Below are positions 25,660 through 34,557 of a DNA stretch of 64,000 bases, piece by piece. Position 1 is the stretch's first letter. Each line of letters opens with the position of its first letter. The position numbers and the translations under genes are program-made. Below the pieces are notes generated by a model. It made no database searches, had not been told where the DNA came from, and saw only the letters and a program-made list of their open reading frames with translations. Where the stretch lies: assembly GCA_031425195.1 (NCBI GenBank), contig JANPIX010000001.1, forward strand, positions 229,792 to 293,791, read 5' to 3'. The DNA is from JANPIX01 sp031425195. Lineage in GTDB: Bacteria; Pseudomonadota; Alphaproteobacteria; Rhodobacterales; Rhodobacteraceae.

Positions 25660-28374
25660 CCGCTCTGCCGCCCAGCGGTTCAGCCATGCAAGCCCCGCCA
25701 GCGAAAGGCCAAGCGCCAGAAACGCGGCCACCCGCGTCAGACCGGACAGCCCGGAAATGTCGATCAGGAACACCTTGGCGATCGTCAGGCCGATGATCCC
25801 CATGCCGACCCTGCGCAGCAGGGCAGATCGGCTGGCGATGGCCTGATACAGCACCGCACCGCCCAGCAAAAGCAGCGCCACAGTATAGGTGTACAGCTCC
25901 CCCTGCGTCGTGCCCGGGTTTGACAACACCGGCCCCTGCCAGAACCGCCGGATCTCCAATCCTGCGTAAAGCGCAAGAAACCCAGCCCCCGCCACAAGAA
26001 ACACCTGCCGCAATCCGTCCGACATCCCCGGAAACAACCGCCACACTGCCAGCAGGATCAGCCCGGGAAGCGCATAGGCCACGAACAATGTGTCCAGCAA
26101 CATCGGCCCGCCCACCGCGTCGCCGCTGAACAGCGGGTTGGCAATCGTGACGGCTGTCGCCAGTCCCAGCGCCGCGATCACGCCCGCAAAGGCGGCAAGC
26201 GCCAGCCGGACCTTGGCCATGAACCCACCCAGCCGCGCCCGGTACAACTGCACCAGCGACATCACAAGCCATGGCAGCGCGATCAGTGTTGCCGCCCAAT
26301 GCCCGCCCGGCCCTTCGGGAAAGGCTGCGTCCATCCACCGGAACAGCAAGACATCCGCAAATACAGCCATAAAGGCGACAAAGCCGGAATCCAGAAATGC
26401 CTTGGGCGCGATCCGGTTCATCCCGCGCAGCAGCCACAACCCGGCCACCGTCGCCGCAATCGCCCCGCCGAAAGACAGAACCACCGGCCCCAGCCCCGCC
26501 TCGAACGCCCAAAGGACACCGGGGTTCAGGAACAGCCGCCAGCCCAGCACGATGATGCCCGCCTGCATGAACCAGCCCAGTTCCGGCAAACGGAACCGCC
26601 GGTCAAGTGCCGCCGCCGCCACGACCAGCGCCGCAAGGGAAAGCGTCAATGCGGCGCTTTCCAGCAGGGTGAACAACGCAAACGGAATCAGAACAAGCGC
26701 CGACAGCGCGGCATAGGCCGTGCGACGGTGATCGTCCCGCCCGTCGCGTTGTGCAAATTCGACAGCCAGCCCCACCATGGCACCGGCAAGCCCCAGCGCC
26801 CACAACGCCCATGGCCAGGCACCAGTCACCTGTGCGGGGAACCAGAACGCCTCCAGTACGCCCATGGCGGCGGGGGGCAGGCCCACGGCCATGGCCGCCC
26901 ACGCGATGCGATGATCCCGCCCGGCAAGGCTGCGCAACGCGGCCGCAGCGGCCATCGCCACGACCATGATCAGGATCGGGCCGATCACAAAGGGCGGGCC
27001 GGTTTCCGGCGCGCGCAGCGCAATCACCGCGTTCTCCATCTCGTACTGCAATGCGCCGCGGTTTACCGCCTCATAGACCAGACGCCCCAGAAAACCGATG
27101 GCCGGTATCGCCGCAAGATCAGCAAGGGCCGTGGCCTTCGACGCCCACAGGCTGATCGCCACGGACAAACCCGCCAGCAAAGCCAGCAATACAAGGCTCT
27201 CCAGCGCCGCGCGCGCGTCCATCACGCCCATCAGCACAACCGCTGTGACCATCATCCCCCCGGCCAACCGCGTGGGAAAACGCGGCCAGACGGCTTTGGA
27301 TCGCCCCAAAAGCCGCGACGAAATGGTGATGCCGCCATGCGCAGGCACCAGTGACCGGCCCGGAATGATGATCGACGCCATAACCAGAACGACCAGCATC
27401 ACGCCAAACGCCGCGGCCTGCCCACTGTCCAGGAACAACAGCCCCCCCGCCGCCACCGCAAGAACCAGCGCCAGAACCGATATCCACGCCCATCGACGCA
27501 GCGTGTCGATCCCAAGGCCCAGCACCGCGATCAGCGTGAAATAGGCGAAAAGCCACGTCACATCCGACGAACTGCCGCCCACGACAAAGGGCGCAAGCGT
27601 GGCCCCGATCAACCCGATGGCCGCCAGAAACGGGCCATAGAACCAGCCGAGCACAAGGGCCACCACCGCTACGCCGACCAACCCAAACAGCGCCACTTCC
27701 GGCCCGATCAGCCCATACATCTGCCGCGCCGCCAGCACGCCGGCGAACACTGACACCACACCCGCGCCCGAAAACGTTGACGGCAAAAAGGCGGTCGGCC
27801 CGTCATCGTCGCCCTGCCTGCGCCGGACCCATTCGCCCCCGGCAATCAATGCCATGCCAAAGGCGATGGCGGCCAGAACCCGCAACGGCGGTGGCAAAAG
27901 CCCCCGTTCGACGCCGTACTGCACAAAAAAGACACCGGCCAGCGCCAGCGACACGGCAGCGACGGCAAGCACCCAATTCGCCTGCAACCACGCGCCCAAC
28001 GCGGCGAACTGTGCGCTGCTAAGGACAAGAGCACGGTTCTGACTGTCGTCTGCCAAGGCTTTCGCCGGGGCAACGGCCATCGGCGCAGGCGGGGCCGCAT
28101 TGCCAAACCAAGCACCTGATGACTGGGGTGCGGCAGGCACAGCGGAAGCGATGGGCGCGGTCTGGGGCAATTCTGCCGGAACGACCGGAACAGCAACGGG
28201 CACCGTAACAACCGCATCAGGCGATTGTTCTGGCCGGTGAAGGTTCAGCGTCTCGATCCGCCGTTCAAGCTGAACAACGCGGCCCCTGAGCCGTGCATGT
28301 CCGACCATCAGTGCGATGAGGGAAACCGGAATGGCCAGCAAAACCAGAATACCCAGAACGAAAATGCCGTCCAT
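25642..28374 (-). CDS. DUF2339 multi-spanning membrane protein
   Basis: A 910-residue integral membrane protein of the DUF2339 family. A first transmembrane helix (residues 4-24) is followed by a short coiled coil (RLRGRVVQLERRIETL), a Pro/Ala-rich linker to about residue 120, and then more than twenty hydrophobic segments to the C terminus. Function is unestablished; the size and number of helices suggest transport or polymer-related activity in the envelope. Transcribed toward the monooxygenase, 58 bp downstream of the ycjF-like gene, so possibly in one unit with ycjX and ycjF. Confidence 0.9.
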   Translation of the reverse strand: MDGIFVLGILVLLAIPVSLIALMVGHARLRGRVVQLERRIETLNLHRPEQSPDAVVTVPVAVPVVPAELPQTAPIASAVPAAPQSSGAWFGNAAPPAPMAVAPAKALADDSQNRALVLSSAQFAALGAWLQANWVLAVAAVSLALAGVFFVQYGVERGLLPPPLRVLAAIAFGMALIAGGEWVRRRQGDDDGPTAFLPSTFSGAGVVSVFAGVLAARQMYGLIGPEVALFGLVGVAVVALVLGWFYGPFLAAIGLIGATLAPFVVGGSSSDVTWLFAYFTLIAVLGLGIDTLRRWAWISVLALVLAVAAGGLLFLDSGQAAAFGVMLVVLVMASIIIPGRSLVPAHGGITISSRLLGRSKAVWPRFPTRLAGGMMVTAVVLMGVMDARAALESLVLLALLAGLSVAISLWASKATALADLAAIPAIGFLGRLVYEAVNRGALQYEMENAVIALRAPETGPPFVIGPILIMVVAMAAAAALRSLAGRDHRIAWAAMAVGLPPAAMGVLEAFWFPAQVTGAWPWALWALGLAGAMVGLAVEFAQRDGRDDHRRTAYAALSALVLIPFALFTLLESAALTLSLAALVVAAAALDRRFRLPELGWFMQAGIIVLGWRLFLNPGVLWAFEAGLGPVVLSFGGAIAATVAGLWLLRGMNRIAPKAFLDSGFVAFMAVFADVLLFRWMDAAFPEGPGGHWAATLIALPWLVMSLVQLYRARLGGFMAKVRLALAAFAGVIAALGLATAVTIANPLFSGDAVGGPMLLDTLFVAYALPGLILLAVWRLFPGMSDGLRQVFLVAGAGFLALYAGLEIRRFWQGPVLSNPGTTQGELYTYTVALLLLGGAVLYQAIASRSALLRRVGMGIIGLTIAKVFLIDISGLSGLTRVAAFLALGLSLAGLAWLNRWAAERSREAA

Positions 28375-28432
28375 GTCGATGCCCCCGCGTCAATTTGACG
28401 CTATATAGTCAGGGTTGGACGGATTGAGCAAT

Positions 28433-29476
28433 TCAGGAATTGTCACCGCCTGTTGGCGGGGAAGGTGCGGCGCCCCGCGTGCCGAACAGGCCCGTCAGGC
28501 TTCGGCTGACCAGATTTGAGACCTTGGGGCGGGGCAGGGCCACAAAGGGCATGGGTCGGCACAGTTCCATCGCGGCCAACCCGACGCGGGCGGTCAGCGC
28601 GCCATTGATCACGCCCTCGCCAAACCGGCGCGACAGTTTCGACAACAGCCCGCCCCCGGCAAAAGACCCGATCAGATCATCCCCGATCGCCACGGCACCG
28701 GTTGCAATCAGATAGGTGAACACCCGGCGCAACAGCCCCCAACTGCCCATCGCCCCTGACCGCCCGCCATAAATCTCGGCCAACCGCCGTATCATGCGCA
28801 GATTGGCAAACAGCGCCGTCGCCACATCGGCCAACGCAAGCGGCACCAGCGCCGTCACCGACGCCACCTGCCGCGCCGCCAGTTCGATCTCGCGCCGCGC
28901 CGCCTGATCCAGCGGCGCCATCAACTCGGCCTCGGTCAGCGTCAGAACCGCATCGGCATCGAACATCTCGGCAGACCGCTCGCTCAGCCGCGCGCGCGCC
29001 CAGGCAAGATCGGCCCGACCGGAATAAAGCTGCTCCAGCGCCGCAGCCACGCCGCGCGCCTGCGTCAGGTCGGCCGCGACCCGCGCCGCCTCGGCCCGGA
29101 TGCGCAGATCGGACAGCCGCGCCAGCCTAAGATAGGCCCACCACTCCCGCGCCGCATAAAGCACGGTGATGGCCAGTGCCGCACTGATCAGGATCAATGC
29201 CACCCAGCCCAGAACACTGTCGCGTGAAAGCAAGCCTGTCACGAAATCCCACGCCGCCACGGACAAGACAAACCCCGCCAAGGCGCTGAAAACCCACAGT
29301 GCCGCGCGCGACAGCCAAGACCCCCGCGCGGCGGTGATGCGTGCCACGGCCCGCATCGTGGCTGCCTCTGGCTGCCGGAAATCCCCATTGTCCGTGTCCG
29401 GCACCGCCGGGGCCAGGGACGGGTCTGCCACATCCTGCCAGTCCAGAATGACAGGCTTTTTGCGATCCTCGCTCAT
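28433..29476 (-). CDS. YcjF family inner-membrane protein (TIGR01620, DUF697)
   Basis: A 347-residue protein of the TIGR01620/YcjF family. A cytoplasmic N terminus with ILDWQDVADPS precedes two transmembrane segments at about residues 60-110, then a DUF697-like C-terminal region with LVPLALADVATALFANLRMIRRLAEIYG and further hydrophobic stretches. In many proteobacteria ycjF follows ycjX, as here (40 bp downstream). GGAAGGG precedes the ATG. Role uncertain; in E. coli ycjX-ycjF belong to the stress-induced psp-linked set. Confidence 0.88.
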   Translation of the reverse strand: MSEDRKKPVILDWQDVADPSLAPAVPDTDNGDFRQPEAATMRAVARITAARGSWLSRAALWVFSALAGFVLSVAAWDFVTGLLSRDSVLGWVALILISAALAITVLYAAREWWAYLRLARLSDLRIRAEAARVAADLTQARGVAAALEQLYSGRADLAWARARLSERSAEMFDADAVLTLTEAELMAPLDQAARREIELAARQVASVTALVPLALADVATALFANLRMIRRLAEIYGGRSGAMGSWGLLRRVFTYLIATGAVAIGDDLIGSFAGGGLLSKLSRRFGEGVINGALTARVGLAAMELCRPMPFVALPRPKVSNLVSRSLTGLFGTRGAAPSPPTGGDNS

Positions 29477-29516
29477 GGCCGCCCTTCCCTGGCAGCGGCT
29501 TTACCCGCCCCGCCGC

Positions 29517-30971
29517 TCACAGCCGGTCACCCAGCAAGAATTCGGCCGCGCGATCCAGCCGGATATGGGGCAGCCCTTCGCCCGGCTTGCGCCGGGTGCG
29601 TGCGGGCGCAAAGGCCATCAGATCATAATCGGCATCAAGCCAGCGTTTCGCCCCCTCACGCGCCGGGGACAAAAGCCGTGCGGGATCGTCGGGCAATTCG
29701 CCTGCATACATCGCAACCTGCTGGCCTGTGTCATTCAGTCGCCCCCGAACCATGTCAAGACTAACGCCGTCGCGGGTCACCACCTCTTCCACTGTCGTGC
29801 GCAGCGACGCAATCGCCATCGCCGCAACATCCGCCCCCGCAAAGGACGCCCTGTCGCGCGCATCGCGCAGCATCTGTTCCAGAATGGCGGCAAGCCTTGG
29901 GTGCTGATGATGATGCAGGTGATCGGCCTTCGTCGCGGCGAACAGGATGCGTTCCACCCGCCGCCCGTTCAGCAACCGCCCCAGAAACCCGTTTCGCCCC
30001 GGCCGGAACGCCGCCAGCACATCCGCCATCGTGCGCCGCAGATCCTCCAGCGCCTCCGGCCCCCGATGGATCGCCTGCATCACGTCAACCAACACCACCT
30101 GCCGGTCGATCCGCGAAAAATGCGTCTCGAAGAAGGGGCGGACGACCCGCGCCACATACCCGTCATAGCGTCGCGCCATCTCGCGCCACAGACTGCCACG
30201 CGGGGTGGACGCGGGCATCGGCAGCGGCGCAAACGTCAGAACCGGCGATCCCGCCAGATCCCCCGGCAGAAGAAACCGCCCCGGCGTGCAGTCGGACCAG
30301 CCCGCCGCCCGCGCGGCCACCAGATAGGCCGTGTAGACCTGTGTCAGGTTCACCGCCCGCACTTCGTCATGTGCCAGCGACCCATCCTCGGCCCGGGCCG
30401 AGGCCATGAATTCATCGGCCTCCGCCCGCTTGGCCAGTTGTGCCAGCGTGGACTCGGACCACTGCGCATAGGTCTGATCCAGCAGCCCAAGGTCAAGCAT
30501 CCACTCGCCGGGATAATCGATGATGTCCAGATGGAGGGTCCGCGTTGCCTGCAATCCGGCGAACCACCCTGAAGGCCTCACCCGGAACGACAACCGCAGT
30601 TCCGACACCGCCCGTGTGCTTGCGGGCCAACGCGGATCGTCACCGGTCAGGGCAGCAAGATGCGTTTCATAGTCGAACCGGGGCAATGTCAGGTCCGGCT
30701 GCGGTTGCAGCAAGACCGTCTCGATCCGCCCCTCAACCACGGCCTTCAGCTGCGGCATCCGCCCCCGGTCCAACAGGTTGGCCACAAGTCCCGTGATGAA
30801 AACGGTCTTTCCGGCCCGGCTCAGCCCCGTCACTCCCAGACGGATCACCGTATCGCCGAACGGATCACTGACCGCCGACACAGCATCGCTGACACTTCGC
30901 ACCAGCCCGTTGGCCATGCTGCCCAAACTCAAAGATCCGCCCCTCGTGCTGCCTGATCCGAACATAGGCAT
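29517..30971 (-). CDS. YcjX family P-loop GTPase-like protein
   Basis: A 484-residue YcjX (DUF463) protein. A P-loop with GLSRAGKT near residues 48-55 and IIDYPGEWMLD (Walker B-like) mark the nucleotide-binding domain; ILFAATKADH provides a TKxD-type guanine specificity motif. The N-terminal start at 30971 is supported by AGGGCGGG just upstream. It precedes the ycjF-like gene by 40 bp, the conserved order. YcjX relatives are linked to envelope stress, but a molecular task is not established. Confidence 0.9.
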   Translation of the reverse strand: MPMFGSGSTRGGSLSLGSMANGLVRSVSDAVSAVSDPFGDTVIRLGVTGLSRAGKTVFITGLVANLLDRGRMPQLKAVVEGRIETVLLQPQPDLTLPRFDYETHLAALTGDDPRWPASTRAVSELRLSFRVRPSGWFAGLQATRTLHLDIIDYPGEWMLDLGLLDQTYAQWSESTLAQLAKRAEADEFMASARAEDGSLAHDEVRAVNLTQVYTAYLVAARAAGWSDCTPGRFLLPGDLAGSPVLTFAPLPMPASTPRGSLWREMARRYDGYVARVVRPFFETHFSRIDRQVVLVDVMQAIHRGPEALEDLRRTMADVLAAFRPGRNGFLGRLLNGRRVERILFAATKADHLHHHQHPRLAAILEQMLRDARDRASFAGADVAAMAIASLRTTVEEVVTRDGVSLDMVRGRLNDTGQQVAMYAGELPDDPARLLSPAREGAKRWLDADYDLMAFAPARTRRKPGEGLPHIRLDRAAEFLLGDRL

Positions 30972-31018
30972 CCCGCCCTGCGATTGCCAGCGGCCAAGCC
31001 TTGCGCTAACCCAAGGCC

Positions 31019-31801
31019 ATGCCCCGCTTTGCGCTGAAGATCGAATACGACGGTGGACCGTTCAACGGCTGGCAAGTTCAGCCGGGCGGCCAGCCTTCGG
31101 TGCAGGGTGCCATCGAAACCGCCCTGTCGCGGTTGCAGCCGGGCGAACACCGCATCGCGGCGGCAGGCCGCACCGACAGCGGCGTCCACGCCACCGGGCA
31201 GGTTGTCCACTGCGATCTGATCCGCGATTGGGATCCGTTCCGCCTTGCCGGCGCGATCAACGCCCACTTGCGGCCCCTGCCCGTTTCGGTGACGGCCTGT
31301 GCCGTGGTGCCCGACGATTTCCATGCCCGGTTTTCCGCGCTTGAACGGCACTACCGGTTTCGCCTTGTGACCCGCCGCGCGCCCGTAACCCATGACCGTG
31401 GCCGCGTCTGGCAGGTGATGCATGATCTTGACCTCGGCGCGATGCGGGCCGGGGCGGCGCATCTGATCGGCAAACATGATTTCACGACCTTCCGTTCCAT
31501 CAATTGTCAGGCGGCTAGCCCGGTCAAGACACTCGACGAAATCACGATCACCGCGCAACCCTATCCGGAAGGGGCAGAGTTCTCCTTTTTCCTGCGCGCA
31601 AGATCGTTCCTGCACAATCAGGTGCGCAGCATCGTGGGGACGCTGGAAAAGGTTGGTGCGGGCCACTGGATACCCGCCGATGTCGGACATGCGCTCGCCG
31701 CGCGCGACCGCGCCGCCTGCGGCCCGGTCTGCCCGCCACAGGGGCTTTATCTGGAGCGGGTAGGCTATCCGGTTGATCCGTTTCACGCGAACATGGCATG
31801 A
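31019..31801 (+). CDS. truA: tRNA pseudouridine(38-40) synthase TruA
   Basis: Isomerises uridines 38-40 in the anticodon arm of tRNAs. The 260-residue protein begins with FALKIEYDGGPFNGWQVQPG and contains the catalytic Asp in AGRTDSGVHATGQV (D53), with the family segment FLHNQVRSIVGTLE near 195-210. Divergent from ycjX; the gap of 47 bp must hold both promoters. Confidence 0.97.
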   Translation: MPRFALKIEYDGGPFNGWQVQPGGQPSVQGAIETALSRLQPGEHRIAAAGRTDSGVHATGQVVHCDLIRDWDPFRLAGAINAHLRPLPVSVTACAVVPDDFHARFSALERHYRFRLVTRRAPVTHDRGRVWQVMHDLDLGAMRAGAAHLIGKHDFTTFRSINCQAASPVKTLDEITITAQPYPEGAEFSFFLRARSFLHNQVRSIVGTLEKVGAGHWIPADVGHALAARDRAACGPVCPPQGLYLERVGYPVDPFHANMA

Positions 31802-31833
31802 CTGGGAAACCACAATAAAACAGGGACCACAGA

Positions 31834-32118
31834 ATGGCATGGACAGAACTGCTCATCTCGCAATTGACCGACATCTTTCGCATCGGGCTTGTCATCGGCC
31901 TGTTGTACACAGCGTTTCGGACGCGTGATAACACAGGCCTTGTGGTGCCATTGCTGCTTGGCGTCGTGTTCATCGCGATGATCATCCCCATGACCATGCC
32001 CGGTGCGGTGGGCGAACCCCTGTGGCGGCAGGCCCTGTCCGGGGTGGTGGCGAACCTGATCCTGCTGGGGATTGTCCTGGCGATCTGGACAGCGATCCTG
32101 CGGTCGCGCCAACCGTGA
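31834..32118 (+). CDS. Small three-helix membrane protein
   Basis: An unrecognised 94-residue protein with three hydrophobic helices (about residues 15-30, 36-56 and 68-90), probably in the inner membrane. It follows truA by 32 bp with an intrinsic terminator right after it, so it is likely the end of the truA transcript. No motif hints at function. Confidence 0.7.
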   Translation: MAWTELLISQLTDIFRIGLVIGLLYTAFRTRDNTGLVVPLLLGVVFIAMIIPMTMPGAVGEPLWRQALSGVVANLILLGIVLAIWTAILRSRQP

Positions 32119-32146
32119 CGGGTTGACGATTTGTCGGGCATCAACA

Positions 32147-32175
32147 AAACGGGCCGGGGATACCCCGGCCCGTTT
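32147..32175. terminator. Strong bidirectional intrinsic terminator
   Basis: AAACGGGCCGGGG-ATA-CCCCGGCCCGTTT is a perfect 13-bp stem with a 3-nt loop between two convergent genes (small membrane protein and the MFS transporter). A and T flanks make it work in both directions. Confidence 0.92.
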
Positions 32176-32199
32176 CAGTTTTCGATCCTGTGATCAGAC

Positions 32200-34425
32200 C
32201 TACTTTGCCGCGTCGTCCGCAAAGATGTCTTTCTTGTGCGTCCCGCCCGGTACGAAGATCAGGCCAACCACAACGGTGACCAGCGCGATCACAATCGCAT
32301 ACCACAAGCCGGAATAGATGTTGCCCGACTGCGCCGAGATCGCGAATGCCGTCGCCGGCATCAGCCCCCCGAACCAGCCGTTACCAACGTGGTACGGCAG
32401 GGACAGACCCGAATACCGGATCCGTGTCGGGAACAGTTCCACCAGCATTGCGGCGATAGGTCCGTAAACCATCGTCACAAGGATGATGAGGTAGGTCAGC
32501 GTCGCCACGATCGTCAGCTTCTGAGCGGTGAAGATGTCGACGAAGGACTGTGCCTTGGCCACGGTGGTGTTATCCGCCGCAACCAGCGGATAGCCCGCTG
32601 CCTTCAACGCGTCGTTCACGCCCTTTTCAAACGCCGCCTTCACGCCGTTTTCCGCAGCAAGCGCTGCCGCCGCTGCATCATAGTTTGCAAGCACAGCCGC
32701 CGGCACCGCCGCACGTGCGGCGTCAAGGGCGGCTTGTGCCGCTGGCGTTGCAGCCGTCGCTGCATCAACCGCAGCTTGAGCTGCCGTTTTTGCCGCCTCA
32801 TCCGTACCTGCGGCCACCTTTGCCAAAGCAGCTTCGGCAGTCGTCACAGCACCTTTGGCCACCTTGAGGGCGCTTTCGGCCCCGGTCAGTGCAGTTGCAG
32901 CTGCGGGATCCATGGTCGCGGTCACTGCGTCCAATGCAGCCTTTGCCTCGGCAACTGCCGCCTTGTTGGCTGCACCGTCGTAAGACGCCACCACCGTATC
33001 GCCAACCTGAACCTGTGCCAACGTGGCGGCCGGATCAAAGTTGGTGGTGTAGTTCACCGAGGTTCGCGCCAACAATGCCTTCGCAATGTCGCAGGAATTC
33101 GTGAACGTCAAAGTGTTGGTCGGGTTGAACTGGAACGAACAGTTCCCCTCGGCCGCAGTCACTGTCACAGGGGTCTGTTGCGCTGCGTGCAGCGCCGGGT
33201 TCGCGGTTTTCGTCAGGAAGCTGAACACCGGCAGAAAGGTCACCGCTGCAATCAGACAGCCCGCCAGGATGATCGGCTTGCGGCCAATCCGGTCGGACAA
33301 TGCGCCAAACACAAGGAAACCACCTGTGCCCAGAATCAACGACCATGCCACCATCACGTTGGCAGTAAAGGCGTCGACCTTGATCACGTTTTGCAGGAAG
33401 AACAGCGCATAGAATTGCCCGGTGTACCACACGACCGCCTGCCCGGCGACAAGGCCAAGCAGAGCGATCAACGCGATCTTTGCGTTCATCACGCCCCAGA
33501 TCACGGCGATCACGACAAAGGCGATGCCGATGTAGGATGCAATCGTTCCGGTCAGCATTCCGGCAAAGAACAGCACCAGCAACAGCGCCGGAGCGATCAG
33601 CAGGGCCAACGCGTTACGCCCAGAGCCGAACGCCTCGCTCAGCGGCGCTTTGGACAAGGCGCCTTCTTCCTTCATCTTCTTGAAGGCCGGGGATTCGTTC
33701 ATCTGCAACCGGATATACAGCGAAATGCCCAGCAGGATGATCGACGCAAGGAACGGCACACGCCAGCCCCAGGATTGGAACGCCGTCAGCATCTTTGGTG
33801 TGCCATCCGCATTCATGATCGCAACACCCGCAGCGTCCAGATCTGGCACCATCGGGTAGTTCGCGTTCACATAACCCGTCACCATCAGGATCACGACAAG
33901 CGACAGCAAAAGACCAAGCGTTGCCGTGGTCTGGATGAATGCCGTGAAATACCCGCGCTGATTGGCAGGCGCATGTTCCGCCACATAGATCGCGGCACCG
34001 CCATATTCACCACCCAGTGCAAGGCCCTGCGCCATGCGCAACGCGATCAGAATGATCGGTGCGGCAACGCCCCAGCTTTGGTAACTCGGCAGAAGTCCGA
34101 CAAGGAACGTCGAAAAGCCCATGATCAGGATGGTCATCAGGAACGTGTATTTACGCCCGACAAGATCGCCCAGCGCGCCAAAGACAAGCGCGCCAAACGG
34201 CCGTACGATAAAACCGGCGGCAAAGGCCAGCAGCGCAAACACATTGCGCGTCGCCTCTGGAAATGGCGCAAAATACTGCGCGCCGATTACCGCGGCAAGC
34301 GAGCCGAAAAGATAGAAATCGTACCATTCAAAGATGGTCCCTGCCGAAGAGGCGAGGATCACCTTTTTCTCTTCCGCAGTCATTGGCCGTGATCGTGCGA
34401 CCACGTTGACGTTTGTCGAAGTCAT
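32200..34425 (-). CDS. MHS-type MFS transporter with large periplasmic insertion
   Basis: A 741-residue member of the metabolite:H+ symporter branch of the MFS (ShiA/ProP-like), probably importing an organic acid. The MFS core is clear: FEWYDFYLFGSLAA near 32-45, GDLVGRKYTF (86-95), GEYGGAAIYVAEHAP (139-153), GQFYALFFL (336-344) and SDRIGRKP (377-384). Two oddities: an extra hydrophobic pair at about 268-316, and a roughly 230-residue insertion at 405-635, Ala-rich and heptad-like, between the helices before and after 400. Normal MHS proteins are about 430-550 residues. AGGAGGG precedes ATG 34425. It follows acs by 122 bp, suggesting uptake of acetate or a related acid. Confidence 0.88.
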   Translation of the reverse strand: MTSTNVNVVARSRPMTAEEKKVILASSAGTIFEWYDFYLFGSLAAVIGAQYFAPFPEATRNVFALLAFAAGFIVRPFGALVFGALGDLVGRKYTFLMTILIMGFSTFLVGLLPSYQSWGVAAPIILIALRMAQGLALGGEYGGAAIYVAEHAPANQRGYFTAFIQTTATLGLLLSLVVILMVTGYVNANYPMVPDLDAAGVAIMNADGTPKMLTAFQSWGWRVPFLASIILLGISLYIRLQMNESPAFKKMKEEGALSKAPLSEAFGSGRNALALLIAPALLLVLFFAGMLTGTIASYIGIAFVVIAVIWGVMNAKIALIALLGLVAGQAVVWYTGQFYALFFLQNVIKVDAFTANVMVAWSLILGTGGFLVFGALSDRIGRKPIILAGCLIAAVTFLPVFSFLTKTANPALHAAQQTPVTVTAAEGNCSFQFNPTNTLTFTNSCDIAKALLARTSVNYTTNFDPAATLAQVQVGDTVVASYDGAANKAAVAEAKAALDAVTATMDPAAATALTGAESALKVAKGAVTTAEAALAKVAAGTDEAAKTAAQAAVDAATAATPAAQAALDAARAAVPAAVLANYDAAAAALAAENGVKAAFEKGVNDALKAAGYPLVAADNTTVAKAQSFVDIFTAQKLTIVATLTYLIILVTMVYGPIAAMLVELFPTRIRYSGLSLPYHVGNGWFGGLMPATAFAISAQSGNIYSGLWYAIVIALVTVVVGLIFVPGGTHKKDIFADDAAK

Positions 34426-34500
34426 TTCGTTCCCTCCTTTTGTCCGGCCGCTGCCGGTTTTTCGCTGATCGTGACCCGCTTCGGGGCCTTGTTGTGGTGG

Positions 34501-34557
34501 GGGTGCCAAGTCCGGCACCCGGTCGTCAGCAAGCATGCCGGGGCCTTTCAGCCCCGG
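34501..34557. other. Two hairpins between acs and the transporter gene
   Basis: GGGTGCC-AAGTCC-GGCACCC (34501-34520) and CCGGGGC-CTTTCA-GCCCCGG (34538-34557), the latter containing the acs stop codon in its loop. Neither has a T run, so they look more like mRNA-stabilising or attenuating structures allowing unequal expression of the two genes than full terminators. Confidence 0.5.

Noticed and set aside
32236..34392. 718-residue open frame antisense to the MFS transporter
   Set aside because: Arg/His/Gln-rich shadow without family sequence, fully covered by the real gene.
34501..34557. Hairpins after acs as terminators
   Set aside because: No T run follows either stem, so they are described as intercistronic hairpins only.
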